DNA of 64,000 nucleotides, taken from assembly GCA_963772515.1 (NCBI GenBank), contig CAVYXC010000002.1, forward strand, positions 620,001 to 684,000, in the 5' to 3' direction. This stretch comes from JAFAHD01 sp963772515 (GTDB lineage: Bacteria; Vulcanimicrobiota; Vulcanimicrobiia; Eremiobacterales; Eremiobacteraceae). The notes under the pieces are model-generated. The model ran no database searches, was not told the origin of the DNA, and saw nothing but the letters and a program-made list of their open reading frames with translations. Positions 1 through 8,305 of the stretch are shown one piece after another (position 1 is the first letter of the stretch; each line of letters opens with the position of its first letter). A program made the position numbers and the translations under genes.

Positions 1-1374
1 CTCACGGTGACGATGATCTCGATCGCCTTGCGCGCGCACGCGCGCCGCGATGTGCGATCCGGGGGCATACTTGAGCGAGTTGTCGATGAGGTTGCCGATC
101 GCCTGACGCAGCTCGGTCTCCGAGACCTGCACGAACGACCCTGGCTCGACCTGCGCGGTAAGCGTCGCGCCGTTTGCGAGAGATTTGAACGAGTCGACGA
201 CGCCTTGCACGACGTCCGCCGCGTCGATGATCTTGACGTCGCTCGGCTCCTGGCTGTCGAGGCGCAAGAGGAAGAGAAGATTCTGGATCAACGCCCGCAT
301 GCGTTCGCCCTGGCCGTCGATCTCGGCGAAGATGCGCCGCTCCATGACGTTGTCATCCGACGACGCGTGGCGCAGCAGGTCGACGTAGCCGGTGATCACG
401 GCGAGCGGTGTGCGCAGTTCGTGGCCGGCGTCCGCGACGAAGCGCCGGATGTTGTTCTCGACCTCTTGTCGCGCGGCGACCGTGGTAGCCACCTCGCTTG
501 CAGCCGCGTTGTATTCTTCGACGAGCTGGTGTACGACGGGGTCGTCCGGGTCGGCCGCGCTCAAGCGCGAGTAGTCGCCTTGTCCGAGGCGCGTGAGCGC
601 GGCGCGCACGACCTCGAACGGGCGCGTCGTCGCGCGCAGCAGCCGCTGGCCGAGCAGCAGCGTGATGGCGAATGCCGCCAGCGCAAGGCCGAGGGCGATC
701 CAGCGCGTGCGGCTGAGCACGTCGGCGGCCGTGTCGGTCGAACGCGTGAAGAGGACGCTGGCTCCATCGATGTGGACGAACGACACCGGAGTGTGCCATA
801 TGTCCGCTCCGCTCGGGCCGAATCCGGGCCGGTGGAACGTGAAGATGACGTTGTTGCGCGCTTCACCGGGTCGCGGCGGAGGGCCACCGGCTTGCGGACC
901 GGCGCCGAACACCGGCGGCCCGAACGATCCGGGACCCACAGGTCCAGGCGGACCTCCAGGCCCCGGACTGCGTTGCCCTGGTTGACCCGTTGGCCCGGAC
1001 ACGTTCCCGCCTGGCACTCCAGGTTGGACCACGCGTATCGAGCCCGGCAGTGGAAACGGATTCGCGGCTGCGATGGCCGCATCGCCCGCTAGCAGTTTGC
1101 CATCATCGCCGACGACCGCAGCATCGTAGCCGTGCACGGAACGCACCACGGCGACGATGTCGTCCGCCATCTGTTTCTTGGTCGCACGCTTCGCGGCCGG
1201 GGCTTGCGACAATTCGATGATCTCTTCGGCGATCTGCGAGCGCAGATTCGCGTCGATCGTCGTCTCGCGCAGCGCAAAGCCGTAGCCGAGATTCACCGCG
1301 AAATAGACGAGCAGCGCCATGATCCCCGCCACGAACGCGAGCGCTACCGCAGAGCTCCATATCCGGTTGTTCAC
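1..1374 (-). CDS. Sensor histidine kinase, 3' end outside the window, probable frameshift near its end
   Basis: Membrane two-component sensor. From the GTG at 1374: TM helix at residues about 8-28, a sensor region, a second TM helix at about 224-243, a HAMP-like linker, the H-box with FVADAGHELRTPL (phospho-His about 318), and the N-box NLIDNSLKYAPGS. The sensor region holds a Gly/Pro-rich, collagen-like stretch at about residues 118-171, unusual for this family. Around positions 30-36, within alternating GC, the frame breaks: the expected beta-strand (AIEIIVTV) continues only if one base is removed. No good Shine-Dalgarno precedes the GTG; the in-frame ATG at 1320 would cut into the first TM helix. 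The partner response regulator is not in the window. Family assignment is secure; the ligand is unknown. Confidence 0.85.
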   Translation of the reverse strand, partial: MNNRIWSSAVALAFVAGIMALLVYFAVNLGYGFALRETTIDANLRSQIAEEIIELSQAPAAKRATKKQMADDIVAVVRSVHGYDAAVVGDDGKLLAGDAAIAAANPFPLPGSIRVVQPGVPGGNVSGPTGQPGQRSPGPGGPPGPVGPGSFGPPVFGAGPQAGGPPPRPGEARNNVIFTFHRPGFGPSGADIWHTPVSFVHIDGASVLFTRSTDTAADVLSRTRWIALGLALAAFAITLLLGQRLLRATTRPFEVVRAALTRLGQGDYSRLSAADPDDPVVHQLVEEYNAAASEVATTVAARQEVENNIRRFVADAGHELRTPLAVITGYVDLLRHASSDDNVMERRIFAEIDGQGERMRALIQNLLFLLRLDSQEPSDVKIIDAADVVQGVVDSFKSLANGATLTAQVEPGSFVQVSETELRQAIGNLIDNSLKYAPGSHIAARVRAQGDRDHRHRE

Positions 1375-1450
1375 AGTTCGCGGTCTTCGCGCACCAGGTG
1401 GTGCATCTCTCGCATCGGCGTGTAACCTGAGACCAAGCTGGGAAGGTGCC

Positions 1451-2430
1451 TCACACCGTGAGCACGATCTTGCCGAAGTTCTCGTTCGCTTCTATCGCCC
1501 GGTGAGCCTCAGCGGCTTGCGCGATCGGCAGCACGCGGTCGATCGGCACTGCGATCGCGCCGTTGGCGATGAGCGGCAGGACCGCGCCGGCGAACGCGCG
1601 AGTCGCGGCGACCTTTTCCTCGAGGCTGCGGTTGCGCAGCGTCGCGCCGGACAGACGCAAGCGCTTTTGCATCACGATGCGGATCGAAAGCTTCACATCC
1701 GAACCGCTCAGCGTGGAGACGAAGACGAGTCGGCCCTTGGTCGCCAGCGCGTTGAGATTGCGCTCGAAATAGTCCGCGCCGATGAAATCGATGATCACGT
1801 CGACGCCGCGGCCATGCGTGACGCGCATCGCCACGTCGTCGAACAGCTGGGTCGAGACGTCGATCGGCACGTCAAGGCCGAGTTCGACCGCGCGCGCCAA
1901 CTTCGCCGCGCTGCGCGACGTGCCGAGCACCTTGGCGCCGATCGCGCGCGCGATCTGCATCGCCGCGAGGCCGACGCCGGATCCGACCGCGTGGACGAGA
2001 ACCGTTTCGCCCGGCGCGAGCGAACCTTGCGTGAAGAGCGCATCGTGCGCGGTGATGTACGCCTCCGGAATGGCACCGGCTTCAACATCAGATATGTTGT
2101 CGGGCACCGGGAGCGCGAGCACGTCCGGAATTGTCAGGAATTCGGCTTGCGCGCCGCCGCCGGTCAGTCCGAACACGCGCCGCCCAATGCGATGGTGGCG
2201 CACGTCTGGACCTACCGCTGCGACTTCGCCGGCGAACTCCATCCCGGAATGTCTTCGGGAAAGCCCGGCGGCGGCGGATAATGTCCGCGCCGCTGCATGG
2301 TGTCGGCGCGATTGACGCCAGCGGCGCGCACGCGCACCAGCAGCTCGTCGCGTTTGGGTTCGGGAGCCGGCACGTCGGCGACCTCGAGAACTTCGGGTCC
2401 GCCCGGACGGGTGATGCGCAGCGCCTTCAT
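1451..2430 (-). CDS. NADPH:quinone oxidoreductase (zinc-independent MDR family), frameshifted
   Basis: Medium-chain dehydrogenase/reductase of the quinone oxidoreductase type, reducing quinones or enones with NADPH. The N-terminus (MKALRITRPGGPEVLEV) starts at 2430 and carries the GroES-like fold with NRADTMQRRGHYPPPPG. The C-terminal part has the Rossmann region (VLVHAVGSGVG) and ends NFGKIVLTV. The two halves lie in different frames: after ..FPEDIPG the frame is restored to MEFAGEVAAVG only if one G is added to the three-base run at 2243-2245. With the repair the protein is 326 aa, the normal family length. Either a homopolymer sequencing error or a recent inactivation. It lies 76 bp upstream of the histidine kinase on the same strand. 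Confidence 0.85.
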
Positions 2431-2492
2431 TCGAATCGAGCTTCGCCCGGCACGAGCGCTCCGACCTGCGGCTCCTTCGCCGGCCCCTGCGG

Positions 2493-2663
2493 TCAGATCA
2501 GGACTCTTGGGCCCCACCCTCGGAACTGCCCCGCGTTGGCGTTGACTTGTGCGATGACCCGCGGAAGATCCGACACGACGTTTGCGCCGGTGCCAAGCTC
2601 CACGGCGATCTCCTCGCCGCAATCGCTTGACGGGCTTTCTCGGATAAGCTGACTCGTAGACAA
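2493..2663 (-). CDS. Small hypothetical protein, 56 aa, TTG start
   Basis: Short ORF not matching any family I recognise. It begins with TTG at 2663, preceded at 6 nt by a perfect AGGAGG (2670-2675), and sits directly after the terminator of the ABM-like gene. The predicted product is soluble (begins MSTSQLIRESPSSDCGEEIA, ends GWGPRVLI), without TM segment or signal peptide. Third codon positions are mostly G/C, as in neighbouring genes. The ribosome-binding site is the main support. It could also be the front of a longer frameshifted gene, because 62 bp separate its stop from the quinone oxidoreductase start. Confidence 0.45.
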   Translation of the reverse strand: MSTSQLIRESPSSDCGEEIAVELGTGANVVSDLPRVIAQVNANAGQFRGWGPRVLI

Positions 2664-2675
2664 CAGAGACCTCCT

Positions 2676-2711
2676 ACAAAAATGAGGAGCGGCCGGGATT
2701 GCGGCCGCTCC
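2676..2711 (-). terminator. Rho-independent terminator of the ABM-like gene
   Basis: On the minus strand a perfect 10-bp stem GGAGCGGCCG/CGGCCGCTCC (2711-2702 and 2695-2686) with a 6-nt loop is followed by TCATTTTT. It lies 24 bp after the stop codon of the ABM-like gene and before the next ribosome-binding site. Confidence 0.85.
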
Positions 2712-2735
2712 ATTGGATGAACTGATGTATGTGTG

Positions 2736-3056
2736 TTAGACGGTTGCGTGGACGGGGAGCTTGTGGAACGTCGAGGTGCCGACCTCATACGTCTTGACTT
2801 GTGGGCTGCCGTCAAGCATGTTCGACAACGCCTTGAGAAGCTCGGGATATGTCGCGCTATTGTACGCGTCCGCGCTTTCTTTGCTATCCCACATGCTGAT
2901 CGCGACGATTTCCACGCCGTTAGGGCCGACGAGTGTGATCTGATCTTGGAAACCCTTCTCTTTGCGCAGCGCGGGAAGGATATGCTTGTCGAACGCGACG
3001 TTCCAATCGGAGATATGGGCAGGCTTGAGATTCATCTTGAGGATGCGAGCGTACAT
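2736..3056 (-). CDS. ABM-like dimeric alpha/beta-barrel protein
   Basis: A 106-aa single-domain protein of the ferredoxin-like dimeric alpha/beta-barrel superfamily (antibiotic biosynthesis monooxygenase-like). Members may be small oxygenases, but many have no known activity. Visible features are the N-terminal strand MYARILKMNLKP, the central strand VEIVAISMWDSKESADAY, which is typical of ABM domains, and a C-terminal strand (VKTYEVGTSTFHKL). AAGGAG is 5 nt before the ATG. It is a monocistronic unit: an extended -10 promoter and structured leader lie upstream and a strong terminator downstream. The substrate cannot be inferred. Confidence 0.75.
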   Translation of the reverse strand: MYARILKMNLKPAHISDWNVAFDKHILPALRKEKGFQDQITLVGPNGVEIVAISMWDSKESADAYNSATYPELLKALSNMLDGSPQVKTYEVGTSTFHKLPVHATV

Positions 3057-3113
3057 GGAAGCTCCTTACAGTGATGGACAACAGTCGATATCATTCGTAT
3101 TCACCAAGAAATA

Positions 3114-3161
3114 AGCCACCCGACAGTGATGTACGCCGTTGCGGCAGTACGGGGGGTGGCT
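3114..3161 (-). promoter_or_regulatory. Structured 5' leader element of the ABM-like gene (candidate cis-regulatory RNA)
   Basis: An outer 8-bp stem (AGCCACCC at 3114-3121 with GGGTGGCT at 3154-3161) encloses an inner hairpin GTAC-GCCG/CGGC-GTAC (3131-3150, one bulged base). On the minus-strand transcript the outer stem is followed by UAUUUCUU. It falls between the predicted start of transcription (about 3186) and the ABM-like start codon. No known riboswitch class is recognised; it may be an attenuator or simply a structured leader. Confidence 0.4.
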
Positions 3162-3192
3162 ATCTGGAAATGCCTAGAGTCGCTGTGCCCTC

Positions 3193-3225
3193 ATTATACC
3201 ATATCCCGGCGCCTCGTGCCGGGAT
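3193..3225 (-). promoter_or_regulatory. Extended -10 promoter with overlapping inverted-repeat operator
   Basis: The minus strand reads TGGTATAAT, a perfect extended -10 (TGnTATAAT, hexamer at 3198-3193). No -35 consensus is present. Instead the -35 zone holds an 8-bp inverted repeat ATCCCGGC-N7-GCCGGGAT at 3203-3225. The position suggests a repressor or activator site controlling the ABM-like gene. The plus-strand decarboxylase starts 185 bp away on the other side; I see no clear promoter for it in the 353-bp intergenic region. Confidence 0.5.
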
Positions 3226-3409
3226 GGAGGGCGACGAGCCGCAATCCCGAAAACGCGCGTCATGGTCCGCTACGCCGCGCGCCTCGAACAGCTCCACCGA
3301 CTGCTCCCCGCATGCCGGCACTTCTGGGAATTCTGGTAAGCTAGCTCCTCTTAGTACCCCCGGCCGCACGTGGCCGGCTTCGGCGCCACCACACCTGAGG
3401 AGCATTTCC

Positions 3410-4900
3410 GTGCCCCGACTCGACCAACGTCGCACTCCGTATTTCGACGTGCTCATGGACTACGTCGTAAGCGGTACCATTCCGTTTCACACGCCCGGCC
3501 ACAAGCAGGGCCTTGGCATGCATAAGCGGCTGCGCGATTTCATCGGCGACAACGTGCTGGCCATCGATCTGACGCAGGTCGGGAACCTCGACGACCTCAA
3601 TTCGCCGACCGGCCCGCTGCGCGACGCGCATAAACTTGCGGCCCAGGCATGGGGGGCCGACCACACCCACTTCCTCATCAACGGATCAACCGCGGGCAAT
3701 CAAGCGATGCTGATGACCGCGCTGCGGCCGGGCGACACGGTGATCCTGCCGCGCAACAGCCACAAGTCCGCGGTCAGCGCCCTGATCATGAGCGCCGCGC
3801 GACCGGTCTACATCCAGCCGGAAGTCGACCAAGAGCTGCACCTGGACCATTGCGTCACGCCACAGACCGTCGAGCGGGCGCTGGCAGAACATCCGGAAGC
3901 GAAGGCGGTCTTCATCACGAGCCCGACGTACTACGGCGCGACTGCCGATCTTGCGGCGATCGAACGCATCGTGCACGACAATGACAAGCTGCTGCTCGTG
4001 GATGAGGCGTGGGGTCCTCACCTGCATTTCCACCCGGAGCTGCCGCCGTCGGCGACGTCGGTCGGCGCAGATGTCTGCGTCAACTCGACGCATAAGCTGC
4101 TGGCCGCGATGAGCCAGTCGTCGATGATTCACACGCAGGGCGCGCGCATCGACATGGGCAGGCTCACGAGCACACTGCGCATCTTCCAAAGCACGAGCCC
4201 CAACCAAGTGCTGCTCGCCTCACTGGACGTCGCGCGCATGCAGATGGCGACCGAAGGCGAGAAGCTTCTCGGGCACACGCTCGAGCTCGCGCGCGGTGCG
4301 CGCGCGCGGCTCAACGCCATCGCGGACGTCTACTGCATGGGTCTGGACCAGGTCGGCAGGCCGGGTGTCGCCGGCTACGACGAGACGCGCATCGTCATCA
4401 CCGTCAAAGGCCTCGGCTACACCGGGTACGAGGCGGAGCAGATCCTGCGCAAACGGTACAACGTCCAGGTCGAATTGGCCGACCTGTTCAACGTCGTCGC
4501 GCTGATCAGCCTCGGCAACACGCAAGACCACATCGATCGGCTGGTGTCCGCGGTCGGCGAGCTGGCTCGCGAAGACCGGCAGATCGACATCTATTCTCCG
4601 ACCGGCGTGCTCGACGAGCGTTTGAAGAAGAAATCGTACCGTTTGCCTCCGATTCCCGAACTCGTCGTCACGCCGAGGGAGGCCTTCCTGAGCGACCACG
4701 TCGAAGTACCGTTCCGGAGCAGCGCAGGGCGCGTCTGCGCAGAGGTGGTGACGCCATATCCGCCCGGCATCCCAATCGTATGCCCGGGGGAGCGACTGAC
4801 GAAAGAGATCATCGACTACCTGCGCCTGGAGTTGCGCGCCGGCGTCCACATCCAAGGACCCGTGGACCAAACGCTGCGCACCATCCGCGTGCTCCCATAG
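3410..4900 (+). CDS. Orn/Lys/Arg decarboxylase family PLP enzyme
   Basis: Fold-type I PLP enzyme of the short Gram-positive-type arginine/lysine/ornithine decarboxylase family (496 aa). It decarboxylates a basic amino acid to a polyamine precursor; the substrate is not decided by the sequence. Seen: N-terminal TIPFHTPGHKQG, the glycine/serine phosphate-binding stretch NGSTAGNQAM, the aspartate region LLVDEAWGPH, and the Schiff-base lysine in NSTHKLLAAMSQSSM. The C-terminal domain ends in the usual PPGIP/PGE region. The GTG at 3410 is chosen because GAGGAG lies about 7 nt upstream and the homology begins there, although the frame stays open to 3071. It precedes the R3H-AAA gene, tmk and holB, resembling the yaaO-tmk-holB order in Bacillus. 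Confidence 0.9.
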   Translation: MPRLDQRRTPYFDVLMDYVVSGTIPFHTPGHKQGLGMHKRLRDFIGDNVLAIDLTQVGNLDDLNSPTGPLRDAHKLAAQAWGADHTHFLINGSTAGNQAMLMTALRPGDTVILPRNSHKSAVSALIMSAARPVYIQPEVDQELHLDHCVTPQTVERALAEHPEAKAVFITSPTYYGATADLAAIERIVHDNDKLLLVDEAWGPHLHFHPELPPSATSVGADVCVNSTHKLLAAMSQSSMIHTQGARIDMGRLTSTLRIFQSTSPNQVLLASLDVARMQMATEGEKLLGHTLELARGARARLNAIADVYCMGLDQVGRPGVAGYDETRIVITVKGLGYTGYEAEQILRKRYNVQVELADLFNVVALISLGNTQDHIDRLVSAVGELAREDRQIDIYSPTGVLDERLKKKSYRLPPIPELVVTPREAFLSDHVEVPFRSSAGRVCAEVVTPYPPGIPIVCPGERLTKEIIDYLRLELRAGVHIQGPVDQTLRTIRVLP

Positions 4901-4924
4901 AACAAAACCAGAGGTGACGATTAC

Positions 4925-6538
4925 TTGAAAGAGGACCTTGCCGCGACCCAAAGCGGCGACTGGGAACTCTACGCGCTCCTCGACATCTTTCCGCCGGCTA
5001 TCCGCCAGGCGCTCACCCGCCTCTCCAACCTCCACGATCTCATCGAAGTCATCCTCGACCTCGGCCGGCTGCCGGAGGCGCGCTTTCCGCACGACTTTTG
5101 CTACCTATCCCAGGTCCCGGTGGACGCCGACGACATCGCGTACGTGGTCGGGCGCATCGGTGCGTTCGGCAAAGACAACCGGGCGGGCATCGAGCAGACG
5201 CTACACCGCATCTCATGCCTGCGCAACCGTTCGGGCAAGATCGTCGGGCTGACCAGCCGCGTCGGCCGCGCGGTGTACGGCACGATCGACATCATCCTCG
5301 ACGTCGTGCGCGCAGGCAGGTCGATCCTGTTGTTGGGCAAGCCCGGCGTCGGCAAGACGACGATGCTGCGCGAAGTCGCGCGCGTGCTTTCCTCGGGCGA
5401 CGTGCGCAAGCGCGTCGTCATCGTGGACACGAGTAATGAGATCGCCGGCGACGGCGACGTGCCGCATGCCGGCATCGGCCACGCGCGCCGCATGCAGGTC
5501 GATGCGCCCGCCAATCAACACGCGGTGATGATCGAAGCGGTCGAGAACCACATGCCCGAAGTCATCGTGATCGATGAGATCGGCACCGAAGCGGAAGCGC
5601 TCGCCGCGCGCACGATCGCCGAGCGCGGCGTGCAGCTCATCGGCACCGCACATGGCATCGATCTCGATAACCTGATGGTCAATCCGACGCTGTCGGATCT
5701 CATCGGCGGCATCGGTGCGGTCACGCTGTCGGACGAAGAAGCCAAACGGCGTGGTACGCGCAAGACGGTGCTCGAACGCAAAGCACCGCCCACCTTCGAC
5801 GTGGTGATCGAAATCCAAGACCGGAACCGCCTCGCCATTCACGCGCCGGTGGACGAAGTCATCGACGCGATGCTGCGCGGCCACGAACCTAGACCCGAGA
5901 TCCGCGTGCGCAACGAGCGCGGCGGCGTCGAAGTGGTGCAAAAGGCCGAAGCGCAGACCGTGCAGACCCGCTACGACGGCAATGGCAACGGCAACGGCCA
6001 CCACAAGCGAAATGTCGTGGCGCGTACGCTGAACGCGCCCTTTGAAGTGGAGCCGGAAGAGGACGAAGGCGCCGCCGAGACGGTGCGGGTCTTCCCGTAT
6101 GGGGTGAGCCGTTCGAAGATCGAGCGCGCGGTCTCCAATCTGCGCGTGTCGGCGCAAGTCGTGCGCCATTGGGATGACGCCGACGTCGTCCTCACGCTCA
6201 AAGCGCTCGAACGCCGCGATCACGGCAAGCTCAAGGCGATGGCGGCGCAGAACGTACCGATCTACGCGCTCAAGACGAACACGACGTCGCAGATCCAGTC
6301 GTGCATGCGCGACCTGTTCGACCTGCCGACCATGGATGACGAAGAGCTCGCGCTGCGCGAGGCCGAAGAGGCCGTCTACCAGGTGATGCTGCACAGCAAA
6401 CCGGTGGAGCTGTCGCCGCAATCGTCGTATATACGGCGCCTGCAGCATCAGCTGGCTGAGAAGTACAATCTGCAATCGCGCTCGACCGGCGCTGAGCCCA
6501 ATCGCCGCGTGCGCGTCTTCAAGGAGGCGCTTCAATAG
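4925..6538 (+). CDS. R3H domain-containing AAA ATPase (Ycf45/SpoIIIAA-like)
   Basis: A 537-aa single-stranded nucleic acid-binding ATPase of the Ycf45 type. Role unknown; these proteins are widespread in cyanobacteria and related phyla. Seen: Walker A GKPGVGKTTMLREVARVL (about residue 140), Walker B EVIVIDEIGTEAEAL, and a TAHG sensor. A Gly/Asn-rich linker follows (GNGNGNGHH, about residue 355), then a C-terminal R3H motif (RRLQH) with RRVRVFK. The TTG start at 4925 has AGAGGTGA about 7 nt upstream. Its last codons contain the AAGGAGG that serves as the ribosome-binding site of tmk, so the two are translationally coupled. Confidence 0.88.
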   Translation: MKEDLAATQSGDWELYALLDIFPPAIRQALTRLSNLHDLIEVILDLGRLPEARFPHDFCYLSQVPVDADDIAYVVGRIGAFGKDNRAGIEQTLHRISCLRNRSGKIVGLTSRVGRAVYGTIDIILDVVRAGRSILLLGKPGVGKTTMLREVARVLSSGDVRKRVVIVDTSNEIAGDGDVPHAGIGHARRMQVDAPANQHAVMIEAVENHMPEVIVIDEIGTEAEALAARTIAERGVQLIGTAHGIDLDNLMVNPTLSDLIGGIGAVTLSDEEAKRRGTRKTVLERKAPPTFDVVIEIQDRNRLAIHAPVDEVIDAMLRGHEPRPEIRVRNERGGVEVVQKAEAQTVQTRYDGNGNGNGHHKRNVVARTLNAPFEVEPEEDEGAAETVRVFPYGVSRSKIERAVSNLRVSAQVVRHWDDADVVLTLKALERRDHGKLKAMAAQNVPIYALKTNTTSQIQSCMRDLFDLPTMDDEELALREAEEAVYQVMLHSKPVELSPQSSYIRRLQHQLAEKYNLQSRSTGAEPNRRVRVFKEALQ

Positions 6539-7164
6539 CCCGAGGGCTGTTCGTCACCTTTGAAGGCATCGAGGGTGCGGGCAAGACGACGCAGGTCCGC
6601 CTGCTCCACGACTATCTGGCGCAGACCACCATCCCATTCATCTTCACGCGCGAGCCGGGCGGCACGCCGCTCGGCGAGAAGCTGCGCGAGCTGCTCATCG
6701 ACCCGCTCGGCCAGATGTCGCGCGAAGCGGAAGCGCTGCTGCTCTCGGCGTCGCGCGCCGAATTGGTGGACAAAGTGATCGAGCCGGCGCTGGACGAGGG
6801 CCGCATCGTCGTCTGCGACCGCTTCTGGGATGCGACGCTCGCCTATCAGGGATATGGGCGCAAGCTGCCGGTCGAATCTCTCATGCAGATAACGATGTTC
6901 GCGGCGCGCAACCTTGCGCCGGATCTTACCTTCTTGCTCGATATACCGGTCGACGTGTCGCGCGAGCGTCTGCGCGGGCGAAGGCGCACGACCGATCGCA
7001 TGGAACGCGAGAAGCTCGACTTTCACGAGCGCGTCGCGGACGGCTACCGCCGGGTCGCCGCTGCGGACCCCGGCCGCGTGATCATGCTCGATGGAACGCG
7101 CCCTGAGGACGAACTGGCAGCGCAGATCCGCGAGGTGGTTCTGACTCGCCGCGCGGGCGCATAA
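6535..7164 (+). CDS. tmk: Thymidylate kinase, probable non-canonical ATA start
   Basis: Phosphorylates dTMP to dTDP. Seen: P-loop FEGIEGAGKTTQ, DR-motif TREPGGTPLGE, the CDRFWDATLAYQGYG stretch, and the lid with arginines RGRRRTTDRME. Length 209 aa is normal. No ATG, GTG or TTG precedes the P-loop in frame. AAGGAGG (6521-6527) is 7 nt before ATA at 6535, giving (M)ARGLFVTFEG, exactly the usual family N-terminus, and ATAG overlaps the TAG of the upstream gene. A CTG at 6547 is poorly spaced. So either ATA is used or one base is wrong. It is followed by holB, as often seen. Confidence 0.9.
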   Translation: MARGLFVTFEGIEGAGKTTQVRLLHDYLAQTTIPFIFTREPGGTPLGEKLRELLIDPLGQMSREAEALLLSASRAELVDKVIEPALDEGRIVVCDRFWDATLAYQGYGRKLPVESLMQITMFAARNLAPDLTFLLDIPVDVSRERLRGRRRTTDRMEREKLDFHERVADGYRRVAAADPGRVIMLDGTRPEDELAAQIREVVLTRRAGA

Positions 7165-7186
7165 CTCCAAGTACGAGGCTGACCTT

Positions 7187-8305
7187 GTGACGTCGCCGAA
7201 AGCCGTCGGCGTGCCGAAGCGCAAAGCGGAGGCGTTGGCGGAGCCGCCTCCGAGACCGCCGGCGCCGAAACGTTTCGTCGACCAGGAACATGTGGTCGAG
7301 TATTTCCGTCGGGTAGGCCGCGACGGTTTGGCGCATGCGTACATCTTCTACGGTCCGCGCGGCGTCGGCAAGAACACGTTCGCCCGCGCGCTGGCGCTCG
7401 CGTTGCAATGCGAGGATCCCGAATCTTTTCCGGTCGGCTATTGCGGCGAATGCGGGGCGTGCAAACGCGGTTTTGCGGGCAGTTCGGGCGATACGATCGT
7501 CGTCGACGACGAGTTCGTGCGAGCCGCGGACGCGTTCGCCGGCAAGCAGGAGCGCAAGACCAGCGATATCGGCATCGAGACGAGCCGGCGCATCATCCAG
7601 CTGATGAACCTCAAGAGCTACGAAGGCAACAAGCTCGTAGCGATTCTGCCCGATTTCGACAACGTCACGAACGACGCGACCTACAACGCGCTGCTCAAGG
7701 AGCTTGAGGAGCCTAACCCGGGCAAGCTGTTCTTGATCACCACCGAGCATCTCGATAGCATCATCGAGACGATCCGGTCGCGCTGCGTGCTCGTGCGTTT
7801 CGATCCTATCAGTGACAAGGAGATCGAGCGGCAGCTCGTCACCGAATACGGCGTGCCGCGCCCACGTGCCGCCGAGATCGCTCGCCGCGCGCAGGGCAGT
7901 CTGGGCGACGCGATCGACGAGCTCGACGAAGATTCTGCGGCGCTGCGCGCTGCCGCGCGTGAATGGCTGCTCGCCTGTCTGCGCGCGCCGGACCGGTTGC
8001 CGCCGATGCCCGAGTTTGAAAAAGACGACCGCGAGGCCGCGCGGCGGCAGCTTGACGAGGTCTTGCGCCAGGCACGAGTGACTGCGCGCGACCTGATGGT
8101 GAGCGCACTGGGCAACAAGAAGGCGCTCTTCGAGCCCTCAGAGTCCGCTGAGTACACCAAGACCTTGAACGCGCTCGGCCCCGACGGGGCCCGCAAGGCC
8201 GCTGATGCCATCGACGCCATCAACGACGCCGCGCGGGTCGCGGGAACCAATGTCGCTCCGATGACGACGTTTGGCTGGCTGCAGATCCAGTTGCGCAGCC
8301 TGTGA
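7187..8305 (+). CDS. holB: DNA polymerase III subunit delta'
   Basis: Clamp-loader subunit of the replicative polymerase. Seen: Walker A FYGPRGVGKNTFARALALAL, a four-cysteine zinc module formed by LQC with CGECGAC, the ALLKELEEP stretch (Walker B/sensor region) and the SRC arginine-finger motif IRSRC. The C-terminal collar domain follows (to 372 aa). GTG start at 7187. It sits 22 bp after tmk, the classic neighbourhood, and its TGA overlaps the ATG of the next gene (TGATG). Confidence 0.9.
   Translation: MTSPKAVGVPKRKAEALAEPPPRPPAPKRFVDQEHVVEYFRRVGRDGLAHAYIFYGPRGVGKNTFARALALALQCEDPESFPVGYCGECGACKRGFAGSSGDTIVVDDEFVRAADAFAGKQERKTSDIGIETSRRIIQLMNLKSYEGNKLVAILPDFDNVTNDATYNALLKELEEPNPGKLFLITTEHLDSIIETIRSRCVLVRFDPISDKEIERQLVTEYGVPRPRAAEIARRAQGSLGDAIDELDEDSAALRAAAREWLLACLRAPDRLPPMPEFEKDDREAARRQLDEVLRQARVTARDLMVSALGNKKALFEPSESAEYTKTLNALGPDGARKAADAIDAINDAARVAGTNVAPMTTFGWLQIQLRSL

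Noticed and set aside
7..1092. Plus-strand ORF of 361 aa
   Set aside because: Antisense shadow of the histidine kinase; Arg-rich low-quality protein with no domain, while the minus strand has clear kinase motifs.
5213..6535. Minus-strand ORF of 440 aa
   Set aside because: Lies opposite the R3H-AAA gene; His/Arg-rich composition typical of antisense frames in GC-rich DNA.
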